From assembly GCA_965368185.1 (NCBI GenBank), contig CBDULZ010000004.1, positions 34,629-98,628 of the forward strand: a stretch of 64,000 nt of DNA. Reading direction: 5' to 3'. Below are positions 1 through 8,207 of the stretch, one piece after another. A program made the position numbers and the translations under genes. Source of the DNA: Kriegella sp965368185 (lineage in GTDB: Bacteria > Bacteroidota > Bacteroidia > Flavobacteriales > Flavobacteriaceae). Numbering within the stretch: position 1 is the stretch's first letter; every line of letters starts with the position of its first letter. Under the pieces are notes generated by a model, which did not search any database, was not told the DNA's origin, and was given only the letters and a program-made list of their open reading frames with translations.

Positions 1-276
1 ATGCTCCTCCATTTGCACCTGAATCTTTGCCAGGGTCATCAACTGGCCAATATTGTCGTGCAACTCCCAGCTGATATTGCGCAATGTTTCTTCCCGAATC
101 TCAATCTGTGTCTCTGATAGCTCGCGTTCAAAAGCTTCCTTTGTTTTGGCCTGTTGCAGCAAAAGTTTATTTTTTCGCTGTAGAAAAACGATAAAAAGCA
201 CGATTACCGTTAGTGCCAAACAAATGGCTATTACCGAAAAGATAATTAAAAACGATTGTACTTCTCCTTCGTCCAT
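1..276 (-). CDS. Sensor histidine kinase, N-terminal part (cut by window edge)
   Basis: Only the first 92 codons are inside the window, read leftwards from the ATG at 276-274. Residues about 9-32 form one hydrophobic membrane segment, followed by a charged linker (about 33-65). Then comes the phosphoacceptor region of a HisKA_3-type (NarX/DesK-like) kinase, visible as the motif NISWELHDNIGQ, in which the His after EL is the expected phosphorylation site. Such kinases usually act on a LuxR/NarL-type response regulator, which would lie outside the window. The gene start overlaps the end of the upstream membrane-protein gene by 31 bp in another frame, suggesting co-translation. I infer a membrane-bound sensor; no sensory domain is visible in this part. 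Confidence 0.8.
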   Translation of the reverse strand, partial: MDEGEVQSFLIIFSVIAICLALTVIVLFIVFLQRKNKLLLQQAKTKEAFERELSETQIEIREETLRNISWELHDNIGQLMTLAKIQVQMEEH

Positions 277-884
277 AGAAAACCGATTATATAACAACCA
301 TACAAAATAACATTTAAAGTTATAAGTATTAAATAATAACTATTCCCCGTGAAATTTAGATGGTGCGAAAGCAACATAAAGGGCACCATTCCAATATTAA
401 ACAATAGTAGCCCAGTGGAAATCCAAAAACTTAATTTATATTTTACCTCCAAAATCTCGTCGCAATGCAGTAGTTGCCAAAAATGGAATATCGTACAGCC
501 CAAGGTAAGTAAGGCACCGGCAATAAAAGTATATTGGTGATACTCAAACCAACTTTGAAAAAAGAGATTATAGAGTGCTACTCCCAAAAAGAGTACACTA
601 AAAATCAAAACTATGTTCTTGATGGATTTGCTCTGTATTATGGTATAATACCAATAATAATAGAAAAGAAAACTAATCAAAATATAGAAATTATAGTACC
701 AAAGTGTTTTCCATTCAAATACGTAGCGCATTACTGCACCAATAATCTCAAATAGTAGTGTAAACCATAAAAAATATAGAAAATATTTCTCTTTTGAAGC
801 TCTATATTTCTTAAACAGGACGGCTGCAACAACGGCAGTTACCAACTCTAGAAATGTGATTAAAAATAAATGGTTTATCGACAT
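246..884 (-). CDS. Multi-pass membrane protein upstream of sensor kinase
   Basis: A 212-residue, strongly hydrophobic protein with about seven predicted membrane segments (roughly residues 5-23, 35-53, 62-80, 88-107, 117-138, 148-170 and 183-203), rich in Phe, Tyr and Leu. I do not recognise a named family. It is the first gene of a two-gene unit: its last 31 bp overlap the start of the histidine kinase gene at 276, so the two are probably translated together. By position it may be a membrane partner or sensory input for the kinase, but that is inference only. No signal peptide or catalytic motif is visible. Confidence 0.75.
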   Translation of the reverse strand: MSINHLFLITFLELVTAVVAAVLFKKYRASKEKYFLYFLWFTLLFEIIGAVMRYVFEWKTLWYYNFYILISFLFYYYWYYTIIQSKSIKNIVLIFSVLFLGVALYNLFFQSWFEYHQYTFIAGALLTLGCTIFHFWQLLHCDEILEVKYKLSFWISTGLLLFNIGMVPFMLLSHHLNFTGNSYYLILITLNVILYGCYIIGFLWTKEKYNRF

Positions 885-1079
885 ACAAATTACACATTAG
901 CAATGTTGCGCCCCTTTTCATAATAGCACTTCCCCTATCGTGTTACTTTGGTAAGTTACCATGTAAAAATTGTGCTTTTTGCATGGTGTTCATGGATTTA
1001 AAGATTGTTTTAACGCTATAATCAAGCTCTGTATCAGAGATTATTTGAAAAGCCAACTTTTTACAAATATGACTGAGCT

Positions 1080-1592
1080 CTAGTTTCCGCCGTGTGCGTA
1101 ATTCAACCTTTTGATACTGGCCGCATCTGCGGGCGGGGGTGGAGGCATGGGCATGAAGCCTGAACGTTCGGGATATTCTTCATCATAGGTCGGAACAATA
1201 ACCACCGTAGAATATCCGGGTTTGGGCCATGCTTTGTCGGATTCTTTAGGGTAAGCTGCATTATAGATACGAAGACCCAGATTTTTATACCCATTTTTAT
1301 CCGATTCTTTTTTTACATAGGCAATATAATTTTCCATTGTGGTCATTGAAAACCAAAAGTTGCGATCATCTTCATAACCCAAACTCTCGTTGATAACCCT
1401 ATATCTGGACATGACATAGTCGTTTTCCAATGAATCGGCTTCAGAAATGCTGATCAGTTGGTCCTCAATTGCTTTTTCCGGATCCCCGCCAATCGATGAA
1501 CCCTTGCCCCAAAAAAGCATGTATAGTATAAGCAAAACATTTAGGGCGATAGATGCCCAAAATAACCACGGGAGTTTTCTCTTGTCATTCAT
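1080..1592 (-). CDS. Hypothetical protein with one N-terminal membrane anchor
   Basis: A 170-residue protein. A basic start (MNDKRK) is followed by one hydrophobic helix (about residues 9-28), then a soluble, probably periplasmic region. The C-terminus carries a run of prolines (FMPMPPPPPAD) just before the end. I recognise no family. The region between the anchor and the Pro run is acidic and tyrosine-rich. It stands alone, about 195 bp from the next gene on the same strand. A frameshift in the Pro-coding C/G tract would extend the protein by about 60 residues into the following spacer, but the present end looks natural. Confidence 0.6.
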   Translation of the reverse strand: MNDKRKLPWLFWASIALNVLLILYMLFWGKGSSIGGDPEKAIEDQLISISEADSLENDYVMSRYRVINESLGYEDDRNFWFSMTTMENYIAYVKKESDKNGYKNLGLRIYNAAYPKESDKAWPKPGYSTVVIVPTYDEEYPERSGFMPMPPPPPADAASIKRLNYAHGGN

Positions 1593-1744
1593 AATATGTG
1601 TTTTAAAAGTTTAGAAGTATGTTCAAATGGGGGAAGAAAACAGCAAAAGTTGTTGTCATAATTATTGGGGCAACACCCTTTCATTAAAGATAAGAGAAAT
1701 ATTCTAGACATGAAATTACGTCTACTATTTCAAATCTATCCTTA

Positions 1745-1858
1745 TTACACTGCATTACTGATGCTTATACATATTAGTATGATACCAATTACCGCTACTG
1801 CCATGATAAGACAATAATTGATTTTACAAATTACCTTTTCACTGATTGAAGTTTCCAT
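1745..1858 (-). CDS. Possible 37-aa single-pass membrane protein
   Basis: A short ORF with an ATG at 1858-1856 and a TAA at 1747-1745. The product has a charged N-terminus (METSISEKV) and then a continuous hydrophobic helix (about residues 15-33, AVAVIGIILICIS), typical of small membrane proteins. No obvious ribosome-binding site precedes it, which is usual in Bacteroidota. Support is limited to its composition and placement. It could be chance. Confidence 0.3.
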   Translation of the reverse strand: METSISEKVICKINYCLIMAVAVIGIILICISISNAV

Positions 1859-2019
1859 CTCGCCATTTTTTTAGTGATTTCTCAGATTAAAAGTAACATA
1901 TTAACCACCTGAAAAAAGATGACAAAACCGGATATAAAATAAAAACATAAGTTAACAAATTGAAATACAGATATTTACGAACACATCGTTCTGAATAAAG
2001 GGGACAAAGGCGGTTAAAA

Positions 2020-2037
2020 AAGGGGTAAATACCCCTT
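2020..2037. promoter_or_regulatory. Operator-like perfect palindrome
   Basis: Two perfect 8-bp arms, AAGGGGTA (2020-2027) and TACCCCTT (2030-2037), are separated by AA. The arm TACCCCT fits the NarL heptamer pattern TACYYMT, but the arms face the opposite way from the classical NarL 7-2-7 site. It lies upstream of the 37-codon ORF and the anchored hypothetical gene on the minus strand. It is either a regulator-binding site or a small hairpin. Confidence 0.4.
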
Positions 2038-2144
2038 AGTTAATAGCGGTGATTACCTGAGATATTTTGAGGTTTTTGGCGTTTGAATTCATGGGTTTAT
2101 CCAGATTTTACCCATAGTGTCAGTAGTAAAGAGCTAAAAACTTC

Positions 2145-3899
2145 TTAAAGCTTTTCCAACTCTACCCAAAACGGAAGTATTTTTTTGGACTTAGAACTAT
2201 AGAAGGGTATTAAGTCACCTTCCAAATTGGGCAAATAGACATCGCTCATTTCCAGTACATCAATGTTCGTTTTTGAATTTTTAAACTGATTTATTATGGT
2301 TCCGGTTTCCAATACCATTTGTCCCGCTTCTTGTAAAGGCTTGACAAATTTGAATTTAATGTTATAACGGCCCTCGTTAATATTGACAGCCCATTTCCCA
2401 AAAATCTCTTCCTGCGCCCAAATACCGCGTTGACCGTCAGCATCGTTCCTATTAAGAAAAACAGGGTTTTCATGGGGTGTACCTATATGCGCGCGTTGAG
2501 GATTGACCAAGTTTTCAGATTGTATAAGCTCATGATACTGTTGGTCAAGCTCTGTTTTTAAACTTTTGGCCAATTCGGGTTGCTTTAATACGATATTATG
2601 CTGTTCAAAGGGATCATATTTTAGATCGAAAAGTTCAAATTCTCCAAGAGAAGCATTGTAGTCGGTATGGCCTACAAGCTTATAATCTCCTTTTTGTAGC
2701 GACATATTATTATATTTTTCAGGATACCTTCTTGTCCAATACGAAAAAAATGACCTGTCTGCCCAAGCTACAACGGATCCATTCAATAGGGGAACCAAGC
2801 TTTTACCATCAATTTTACGGTCATGTGGCACTTGTACTTTACAAATTTCTGCCAACGTAGGTAAAACATCGATATGTGCCGCCATCGTTTCAATATCCCC
2901 GTCCTTTTTATACCGTTCAGGATATTTAAAATAAAAGGGTACTCTAGTACCTCCGCGATAGACGCTTCCTTTTCTTCCGCGCATACCTGCAACATAACGG
3001 GCCTGCTGCGGACCGTTATCGGTCATAAAGATAACTATCGTATTCTTTTCGATTTTTAAGTCCTTTAGCTTCTTAAATAACCTCTTGAGATTATCATCAA
3101 TATTGGTGACCATACCATATACCTTTCGGGCATCTTCCTTATCTTTCTCACTCATTTCGGGAAACGGTAGATCATCGTCAAAACCTGAACTGGGGTCGAT
3201 ATCCCTATACATCTCATAATATTTATCGGGTACCTGAAGCGGGGTATGTGGCGCATTAAAAGACAGGTAGCAGAAAAATGGTTTTTCGCTATGTGCTGTT
3301 ATAAAGTCAATAGCTCTATCAGTAAAAATATCACTGCAATAACCTGAATAGGCTTCTTGTTTCCCATTATGCCAAAGAACAGGGTCAAAATAACTGCGGT
3401 CACCTTGAAAATAAGTGGTGAAATCACCAACTTGGCCCATTCCTCCGGAAAGATGTATTACCGACTCGTCAAAACCTTGATCTTGTGGTCGACTTGGATA
3501 ATTATCGCCCAAATGCCATTTGCCAAACATCCCAGTTGCATAATTGGCCTGTTTCAATAGCTCTGCCAAGGTCGCCTCGCTGCCGGCCATTGTCGCCCCG
3601 CCATTGTAGGTGTCGCGCATACCGGTACGCAACGAATAACGACCGGTCATCAAACTTGATCGCGTAGGTGCACATACTGGGGAGACATTGAAATTATGGA
3701 ATCGAATACTTTCTTCAGCAAGTTTGTCAAGGACGGGAGTCTTGATATGTGGATTGCCGGTACTGCCCAAATCACCATACCCCTGATCATCTGTAATAAT
3801 AAGGATTACATTCGGTCTGTTTTGAGTTTGGGCATTTAATACTATGGAAATCGGCAAAAGAAGCGAAAGAAATAGCAAACGTACTTTTTGGGTCGACAT
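2145..3899 (-). CDS. Secreted type I (Cys-type) sulfatase
   Basis: A 584-residue sulfatase with a signal peptide (about residues 1-23, ending LNAQ). The metal-binding TDDQ lies at about 36-39. The signature C-A-P-T-R begins at C76, the cysteine that maturation converts to formylglycine, followed by SSLMTGR. A second catalytic region carries TDNGPQ. The family hydrolyses sulfate esters; in marine flavobacteria the substrates are often sulfated algal polysaccharides, but nothing here fixes the substrate. No SusC/D pair or glycoside hydrolase is nearby, so it is not in an obvious polysaccharide locus. Activation needs an anaerobic or FGE-type maturase encoded elsewhere. The C-terminal 150 residues are the usual sulfatase end domain. 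Confidence 0.9.
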   Translation of the reverse strand: MSTQKVRLLFLSLLLPISIVLNAQTQNRPNVILIITDDQGYGDLGSTGNPHIKTPVLDKLAEESIRFHNFNVSPVCAPTRSSLMTGRYSLRTGMRDTYNGGATMAGSEATLAELLKQANYATGMFGKWHLGDNYPSRPQDQGFDESVIHLSGGMGQVGDFTTYFQGDRSYFDPVLWHNGKQEAYSGYCSDIFTDRAIDFITAHSEKPFFCYLSFNAPHTPLQVPDKYYEMYRDIDPSSGFDDDLPFPEMSEKDKEDARKVYGMVTNIDDNLKRLFKKLKDLKIEKNTIVIFMTDNGPQQARYVAGMRGRKGSVYRGGTRVPFYFKYPERYKKDGDIETMAAHIDVLPTLAEICKVQVPHDRKIDGKSLVPLLNGSVVAWADRSFFSYWTRRYPEKYNNMSLQKGDYKLVGHTDYNASLGEFELFDLKYDPFEQHNIVLKQPELAKSLKTELDQQYHELIQSENLVNPQRAHIGTPHENPVFLNRNDADGQRGIWAQEEIFGKWAVNINEGRYNIKFKFVKPLQEAGQMVLETGTIINQFKNSKTNIDVLEMSDVYLPNLEGDLIPFYSSKSKKILPFWVELEKL

Positions 3900-4121
3900 A
3901 TTTCGATTTTAAGTTTTATTTTATCATCGGTTCGAAGACTTTAAATGTAACAAAAAAGATGCTAATCGGGAATCGTTTTAGATTAACCTCTTGTTACAGC
4001 CGAAATACTAGCAGGCATGAGACGATCTGACTAACCTTAGCAATTCAGCGGTCTTTTCCATTTTTAACATTTGATATCGCAATAAAATTTTAATTTAAAG
4101 GAAAATTAGCAGGGCGCATAT

Positions 4122-5045
4122 ATGGCATTATCAAGAAGGGAAGCTTTGAAAATGTATGGATTGGGCAGTCTAAGTTTGGCCGCATTACCGATGCTTTTCG
4201 GCTTTTCACAACAACAAAAAATGACTACTCGAAATATTCCAAGTTCAGGTGAACAGCTTCCAATTGTAGGGTTAGGCACATGGCAAACCTTTGATGTGGG
4301 CAATTCAGAAAAAGACCTGGCCGTTTTGAAACAAGTACTGAATGAAATGAAAAAATATGGTGGAAGTGTTATCGATTCCTCCCCCATGTATGGTAGTTCA
4401 GAAGCAGTTGTCGGCAAATTGACTCATGAGCCCGCCTTTAAAAGCGCATTTTTTTATGCCACCAAAGTATGGACCACGGGAAGAACCGCGGGAATCGACC
4501 AGATGAACGATTCCTTTAAAAAAATGCAACGAACCACTATGGATTTAATGCAGATCCACAACCTTGTCGACTGGCAAACCCATGTAAAAACCCTGAAAGC
4601 ATGGAAAGAAGAAGGTAAAATCAGGTACTGGGGACTTACCCATTACGTAGATTCGGCCCATAAAACCTTGGAAAAAATAATTCGTCAGGAAAAACCGGAT
4701 TTCGTACAGTTCAATTATTCCATTCGCTCCCGCAATGCGGAAAAATCACTTTTTGAAACCTGTCAGCGAAATAAAACAGCCACTCTTATCAATCAACCTT
4801 ATGAAAGTGGCAGCCTTTTTGGTCTTGTAAAAGGAAAGACCCTTCCCGAATGGTGCCAAGCATATGACATCAATAGTTGGGGGCAGTATTTCTTAAAATT
4901 TATTCTTTCAAATGAAGCGGTCAATTGCGTAATTCCGGGTACTTCAAAACCTCATCATGCCATTGATAATATGGGCGCCGGGTTTGGGTCGCTGCCAGAC
5001 CCAAAAGGGCGAGAGCGAATGTTTGCCCATTTAAAATCTCTTTAA
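4122..5045 (+). CDS. Tat-exported aldo/keto reductase
   Basis: A 307-residue protein. The N-terminus has a twin-arginine signal (SRREALKMYG, then a Leu/Ala-rich core to about residue 28), so the folded protein with its cofactor is probably exported. The aldo/keto reductase fold follows, with the likely tetrad D85, Y90 (SSPMYG), K115 (ATKVW) and H146 (MQIHN). An NAD(P)H-dependent reductase in the periplasm is unusual because free NADPH is absent there; bound cofactor or a different role is possible. It is divergent from the sulfatase gene, with 222 bp between them. The start is the ATG that gives the complete RR motif. Confidence 0.85.
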   Translation: MALSRREALKMYGLGSLSLAALPMLFGFSQQQKMTTRNIPSSGEQLPIVGLGTWQTFDVGNSEKDLAVLKQVLNEMKKYGGSVIDSSPMYGSSEAVVGKLTHEPAFKSAFFYATKVWTTGRTAGIDQMNDSFKKMQRTTMDLMQIHNLVDWQTHVKTLKAWKEEGKIRYWGLTHYVDSAHKTLEKIIRQEKPDFVQFNYSIRSRNAEKSLFETCQRNKTATLINQPYESGSLFGLVKGKTLPEWCQAYDINSWGQYFLKFILSNEAVNCVIPGTSKPHHAIDNMGAGFGSLPDPKGRERMFAHLKSL

Positions 5046-5345
5046 TTAACTTCATTCTCGGACGCTTCAGGTATTGGTAATAGAGAAAAGATTTATGTTG
5101 TTCTCTGTAATGTATATCAAATCCATTAGCATGTATGTTATTTTGAAACTCTTTCTTTAATTCCCTTTAAATAATAGGCCATGGAAAGGGAGACCCTAGA
5201 ATGTCAATTGAGCGACCCGATCAATGCGCTTGGGAGAAAGATATGGAAATAACCCTGCTTCATATAAATCTTAGTTCCAAGAGACTTCCTAAAAGTTAAT
5301 TATTTGTGTATTTTTATGTTAACCATAAGTGCCAACCATGAACAG
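5046..5345. other. Spacer upstream of the nap locus
   Basis: About 300 bp between the aldo/keto reductase and the porin remnant. I looked for an FNR-type site (TTGAT-N4-ATCAA), which would suit a nitrate-respiration locus, and found no good match. A 23-codon reading frame near 5180 is too short and unsupported to call. Confidence 0.4.
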
Positions 5346-5615
5346 ATGACACAACACCTGTACGAAATACTCTTCTTACAATTTGTCTGTTCATTTGCAA
5401 TTGCACAGGTAGAAATTCATGCAGAACTATTTTCCAGATTCGAATTCCAACGTGAATTTCAAACGCTTTACCTGAAAAATATAAGTGCTTCTGAATTTGT
5501 GACGACGAACCTATTTGAACGTGGCCTATATCATTAAAAAAATGGGTTTGGAGGGCAATTTTACTTGAGGGGATTGGGCAATGGTGACCATAAAACCTAG
5601 ATTATTTAGAACCTT
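5346..5615 (+). pseudogene. Remnant of an outer-membrane porin (alginate-export-like) gene
   Basis: The frame starting at ATG 5346 begins with a signal-peptide-like stretch (ending CSFAIAQ). It continues with VEIHAELFSRFEFQREFQTL and then ASEFVTTN, which resembles the N-terminus of Bacteroidota alginate-export-family beta-barrels (typically ...AxLRPRFEYRxGFxTL...AAFVxQRTRLN...). The similarity then moves to another frame (RRTYLNVAYIIKKMGLEGNFT, from about 5500) and to a third (LRGLGNGDHKT, near 5570-5605, compare QDVRVWGD). Several frameshifts and early truncation mark a dead gene. I recall such porins beside nitrate and nitrite respiration genes in this phylum, so this one may once have served the nap locus. 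Confidence 0.5.
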
Positions 5616-5631
5616 GAAAAACTGAATCGAT

Positions 5632-5868
5632 ATGCCCATAAAAAGCTATTTAGTGCATCCGCATGAAGGTAAAAAGGAGTTTCTGATCCAAGTTTTATCT
5701 CAGATCGAAGAGTGTGAGGTTTTACCTGCGGAGAATCGAGAAGTTATGATTCTTGTCACGGAGACGAACTCACGCCAACAGGAAGATATATTAAAGGAAA
5801 AATTGGAATCCATACCAAGCTTAAAACTATTGGCTATGGTTTCGGGCTTTGATACACCAGAAAATTAG
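5632..5868 (+). CDS. napD: NapD-type maturation chaperone
   Basis: A 78-residue protein with the NapD pattern: beta-strand start (IKSYLVHPHEGKKEFLIQVL), a central EVLPAENREVMILVTE segment, and the end LKLLAMVSGFDTPEN. NapD binds the Tat signal peptide of NapA in the cytoplasm and delays export until the molybdenum cofactor is inserted. It lies 6 bp before napA, which confirms the pairing. Length fits the family (about 80-90 aa). Start ATG at 5632. Confidence 0.8.
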   Translation: MPIKSYLVHPHEGKKEFLIQVLSQIEECEVLPAENREVMILVTETNSRQQEDILKEKLESIPSLKLLAMVSGFDTPEN

Positions 5869-5874
5869 AACATT

Positions 5875-8205
5875 ATGTACCAATCTATCAATACGAATAG
5901 GCGAAATTTCATCAAAAAAATGGCCGTACTTTCCGCAATGACGGCTGCAGCGGGTATGTTTCCTGGGATTGTATTTGCCGAAGAGCAGGAAAAAGGAATA
6001 CCTGCAGATGCTAATTTGGATTGGAAAAAAGCGCCATGCCGGTTTTGCGGGGTCGGTTGTGGGGTACTTATAGGCACAGAGAACGGAAAGGCCATTGCCG
6101 TCAAGGGGGATCCCAAGTCTCCTGTTAACAAAGGGTTGTGCTGTGTAAAAGGATATCATTCGATTATGGCCTTATATGGGGAGGATCGCCTTACAAAACC
6201 ATTGATTAAAAAAAATGGGAAGTATGTAGAAGCTTCAATGAAGGAAGCGTTAGATCTGATTGCTTCCAAAATGCAGGAGACGATCAATGAATATGGTAAG
6301 GATGCGGTCTCCATTTATGGTTCTGGGCAATGGACCATTCCTGATGGTTACGTGGCCTCAAAATTGTTCAAAGGATGTATTGGCACAAACAATATCGAGG
6401 CCAATGCACGTCTCTGTATGGCAACGGCCGTTACCGGCTTTATGACCTCTTTCGGAATCGATGAGCCCATGGGATGCTATGAAGATATCGATTATGCCGA
6501 TACCTTCGTGCTTTGGGGCAACAATATGGCCGAAATGCATCCCGTATTGTTTTCACGTTTATTGGATCAGCGATTAAAAAGAGGTGTCAAGATTATCGAT
6601 TTTGCTACGCGCACTACAAGAACCAGCATGGCCGCGGATAAGTCAATATTATTTATACCACAGACCGATTTGGCAGTAGCCAATGCCATCTGCTACGAAA
6701 TTATCAACAACGGCTGGGTGAACAACGAATTTATCCAAGAGCATTGCAATTTTAGCAAGGGACTTACCAATATGGGCTATGGCCTAGAGGACAATTACCA
6801 GTTCACCGATAAGCCGGAATCCATAACCTTTGAAGACTACAAGGAATTTTTAGAGGACTATACTCCAGAAAAAGTCGCCCGCCTTTCCGGGGTCTCTGTA
6901 AAAGATATCAAATATCTGGCTTCCCATTTTGGGGATCCGAACAAAAAAGTAATGTCCCTTTGGTGCATGGGACCAAATCAACATTCGCGGGGTACATGGA
7001 TGAACAACTTGATCTACAATATTCACCTATTGACCGGGAAAATTTCCACTCCGGGGAATAGTCCTTTTTCATTAACGGGACAACCAAGTGCCTGTGGAAC
7101 GGTGCGGGAAGTAGGTACGCTGACCCATGCATTGCCGCATGGGACGGTAACGAACAAAGAAGATCGCGAATTTGCCGCAAAAATATGGGGTGTTCCATCT
7201 GAAAATATTCCCTCGAAACCTACTTATCATACCGTAGAAATGTTCCGTGCTTTAGATCGGGGCGATATACGTTTTATGTGGATACAGGTGACCAATCCCA
7301 TGGTCACTATGCCAAAGTTGAAACGCTATCGGGACGGGGCAAAAAAAGAAGGCCGTTTTATTGTGGTTTCAGACGTGTATCCAACACCTACTACCGACAT
7401 TGCCGACGTAATATTGCCATCGGCGATGTGGATAGAACGTGAGGGCATGTATGGCAACTCCGAACGCCGAACACAGTATTTCGAGCAGATGGTGCAACCT
7501 CCCGGTGAGGCGATGAGCGACACCTGGCAGTTAATAGAAGTAGCCAAAAGACTCGGGTTCGAAAAGCAGTTCCATTACAAACCCGAAACCCATATTGAGG
7601 AAATCTACAACGAATACCGAAAACACCACGAAGGCAAAAAACACAATATGGCGCCCTTGGAAGTTTTAAAATCGCAACCGGGCGCGATGTGGCCCTATGT
7701 AGATGGAAAATCTACCCAGTGGCGGTTCAATGCCAAATACGACCCTGCCTGCGCCAACGGAAAAGACTTTCATTTTTATGGCAAGAAGGACGGAAAGGCG
7801 ATAATTTGGCAGCGGCCCTACGAACCCGCAGCGGAAGAACCTGATACGGAATATCCATTCTGGTTGGGTACAGGACGAGTCGTGGAGCATTGGCACACTG
7901 GCTCGATGACCCGAAGAATACCTGTATTGCATCAAGCAATGCCACATTCGTATGTAGAGCTGCACCCAGCGGATGCAGAACGTATGCAAATAAACACCGG
8001 AGACAAAGTTAAACTGACAACCCGAAGGGGAGAGATAGTTCTTCCCGCTTCGGTCAATCAAAGAGGTGTTCCAGCCCCTATGCAGGTGTTCGTTCCCTTT
8101 TTTGATGAGAATATGCTAATCAATGACATTACGTTAGACTCATTTTGTCCGATATCAAAAGAACCTGACTACAAAAAATGTGCAGTTAAAGTAGAAAAGG
8201 CATAA
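5875..8205 (+). CDS. napA: Periplasmic nitrate reductase catalytic subunit
   Basis: A 776-residue molybdopterin (bis-MGD) oxidoreductase that reduces nitrate to nitrite in the periplasm. It has a Tat signal (TNRRNFIKKM, core to about residue 35). The [4Fe-4S] ligands are C55, C58, C62 and C90 (CRFCGVGC...CCVKG), with the conserved Lys after the last Cys. The Mo ligand is C181 in NARLCMATAV. The end has the usual molydopterin-dinucleotide-binding domain (about residues 650-776). It is shorter than E. coli NapA and close to the compact NapA of sulfate reducers. It is tightly coupled to napD upstream (6 bp) and to the tetraheme NapB-like gene downstream (2 bp). Confidence 0.93.
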   Translation: MYQSINTNRRNFIKKMAVLSAMTAAAGMFPGIVFAEEQEKGIPADANLDWKKAPCRFCGVGCGVLIGTENGKAIAVKGDPKSPVNKGLCCVKGYHSIMALYGEDRLTKPLIKKNGKYVEASMKEALDLIASKMQETINEYGKDAVSIYGSGQWTIPDGYVASKLFKGCIGTNNIEANARLCMATAVTGFMTSFGIDEPMGCYEDIDYADTFVLWGNNMAEMHPVLFSRLLDQRLKRGVKIIDFATRTTRTSMAADKSILFIPQTDLAVANAICYEIINNGWVNNEFIQEHCNFSKGLTNMGYGLEDNYQFTDKPESITFEDYKEFLEDYTPEKVARLSGVSVKDIKYLASHFGDPNKKVMSLWCMGPNQHSRGTWMNNLIYNIHLLTGKISTPGNSPFSLTGQPSACGTVREVGTLTHALPHGTVTNKEDREFAAKIWGVPSENIPSKPTYHTVEMFRALDRGDIRFMWIQVTNPMVTMPKLKRYRDGAKKEGRFIVVSDVYPTPTTDIADVILPSAMWIEREGMYGNSERRTQYFEQMVQPPGEAMSDTWQLIEVAKRLGFEKQFHYKPETHIEEIYNEYRKHHEGKKHNMAPLEVLKSQPGAMWPYVDGKSTQWRFNAKYDPACANGKDFHFYGKKDGKAIIWQRPYEPAAEEPDTEYPFWLGTGRVVEHWHTGSMTRRIPVLHQAMPHSYVELHPADAERMQINTGDKVKLTTRRGEIVLPASVNQRGVPAPMQVFVPFFDENMLINDITLDSFCPISKEPDYKKCAVKVEKA

Positions 8206-8207
8206 GT

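Larger units (their letters stand above)
1593..2144. other. 552-bp intergenic region with small ORF and operator-like palindrome
   Basis: AT-rich spacer between the anchored hypothetical protein and the sulfatase gene, both on the minus strand. It holds a 37-codon minus-strand ORF (1745-1858) and a perfect inverted repeat at 2020-2037, annotated separately. I see no further coding signal, terminator or RNA motif. Confidence 0.6.

Noticed and set aside
885..1079. Open frame of about 60 codons continuing past the stop of the anchored hypothetical gene in another frame
   Set aside because: It could arise by frameshift in the C/G-rich proline tract, but the product has no recognisable character and the existing stop looks natural.
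4106..4417. 103-codon minus-strand frame opposite the aldo/keto reductase gene
   Set aside because: Antisense shadow of a clear gene; composition is not protein-like.
5046..5345. FNR-type anaerobic operator upstream of the nap locus
   Set aside because: The best candidate (TTGAG...GATCAA near 5203-5219) has wrong spacing for TTGAT-N4-ATCAA.
7666..8061. 131-codon minus-strand frame opposite napA
   Set aside because: Shadow of the napA coding sequence, with no domain and no start signal.
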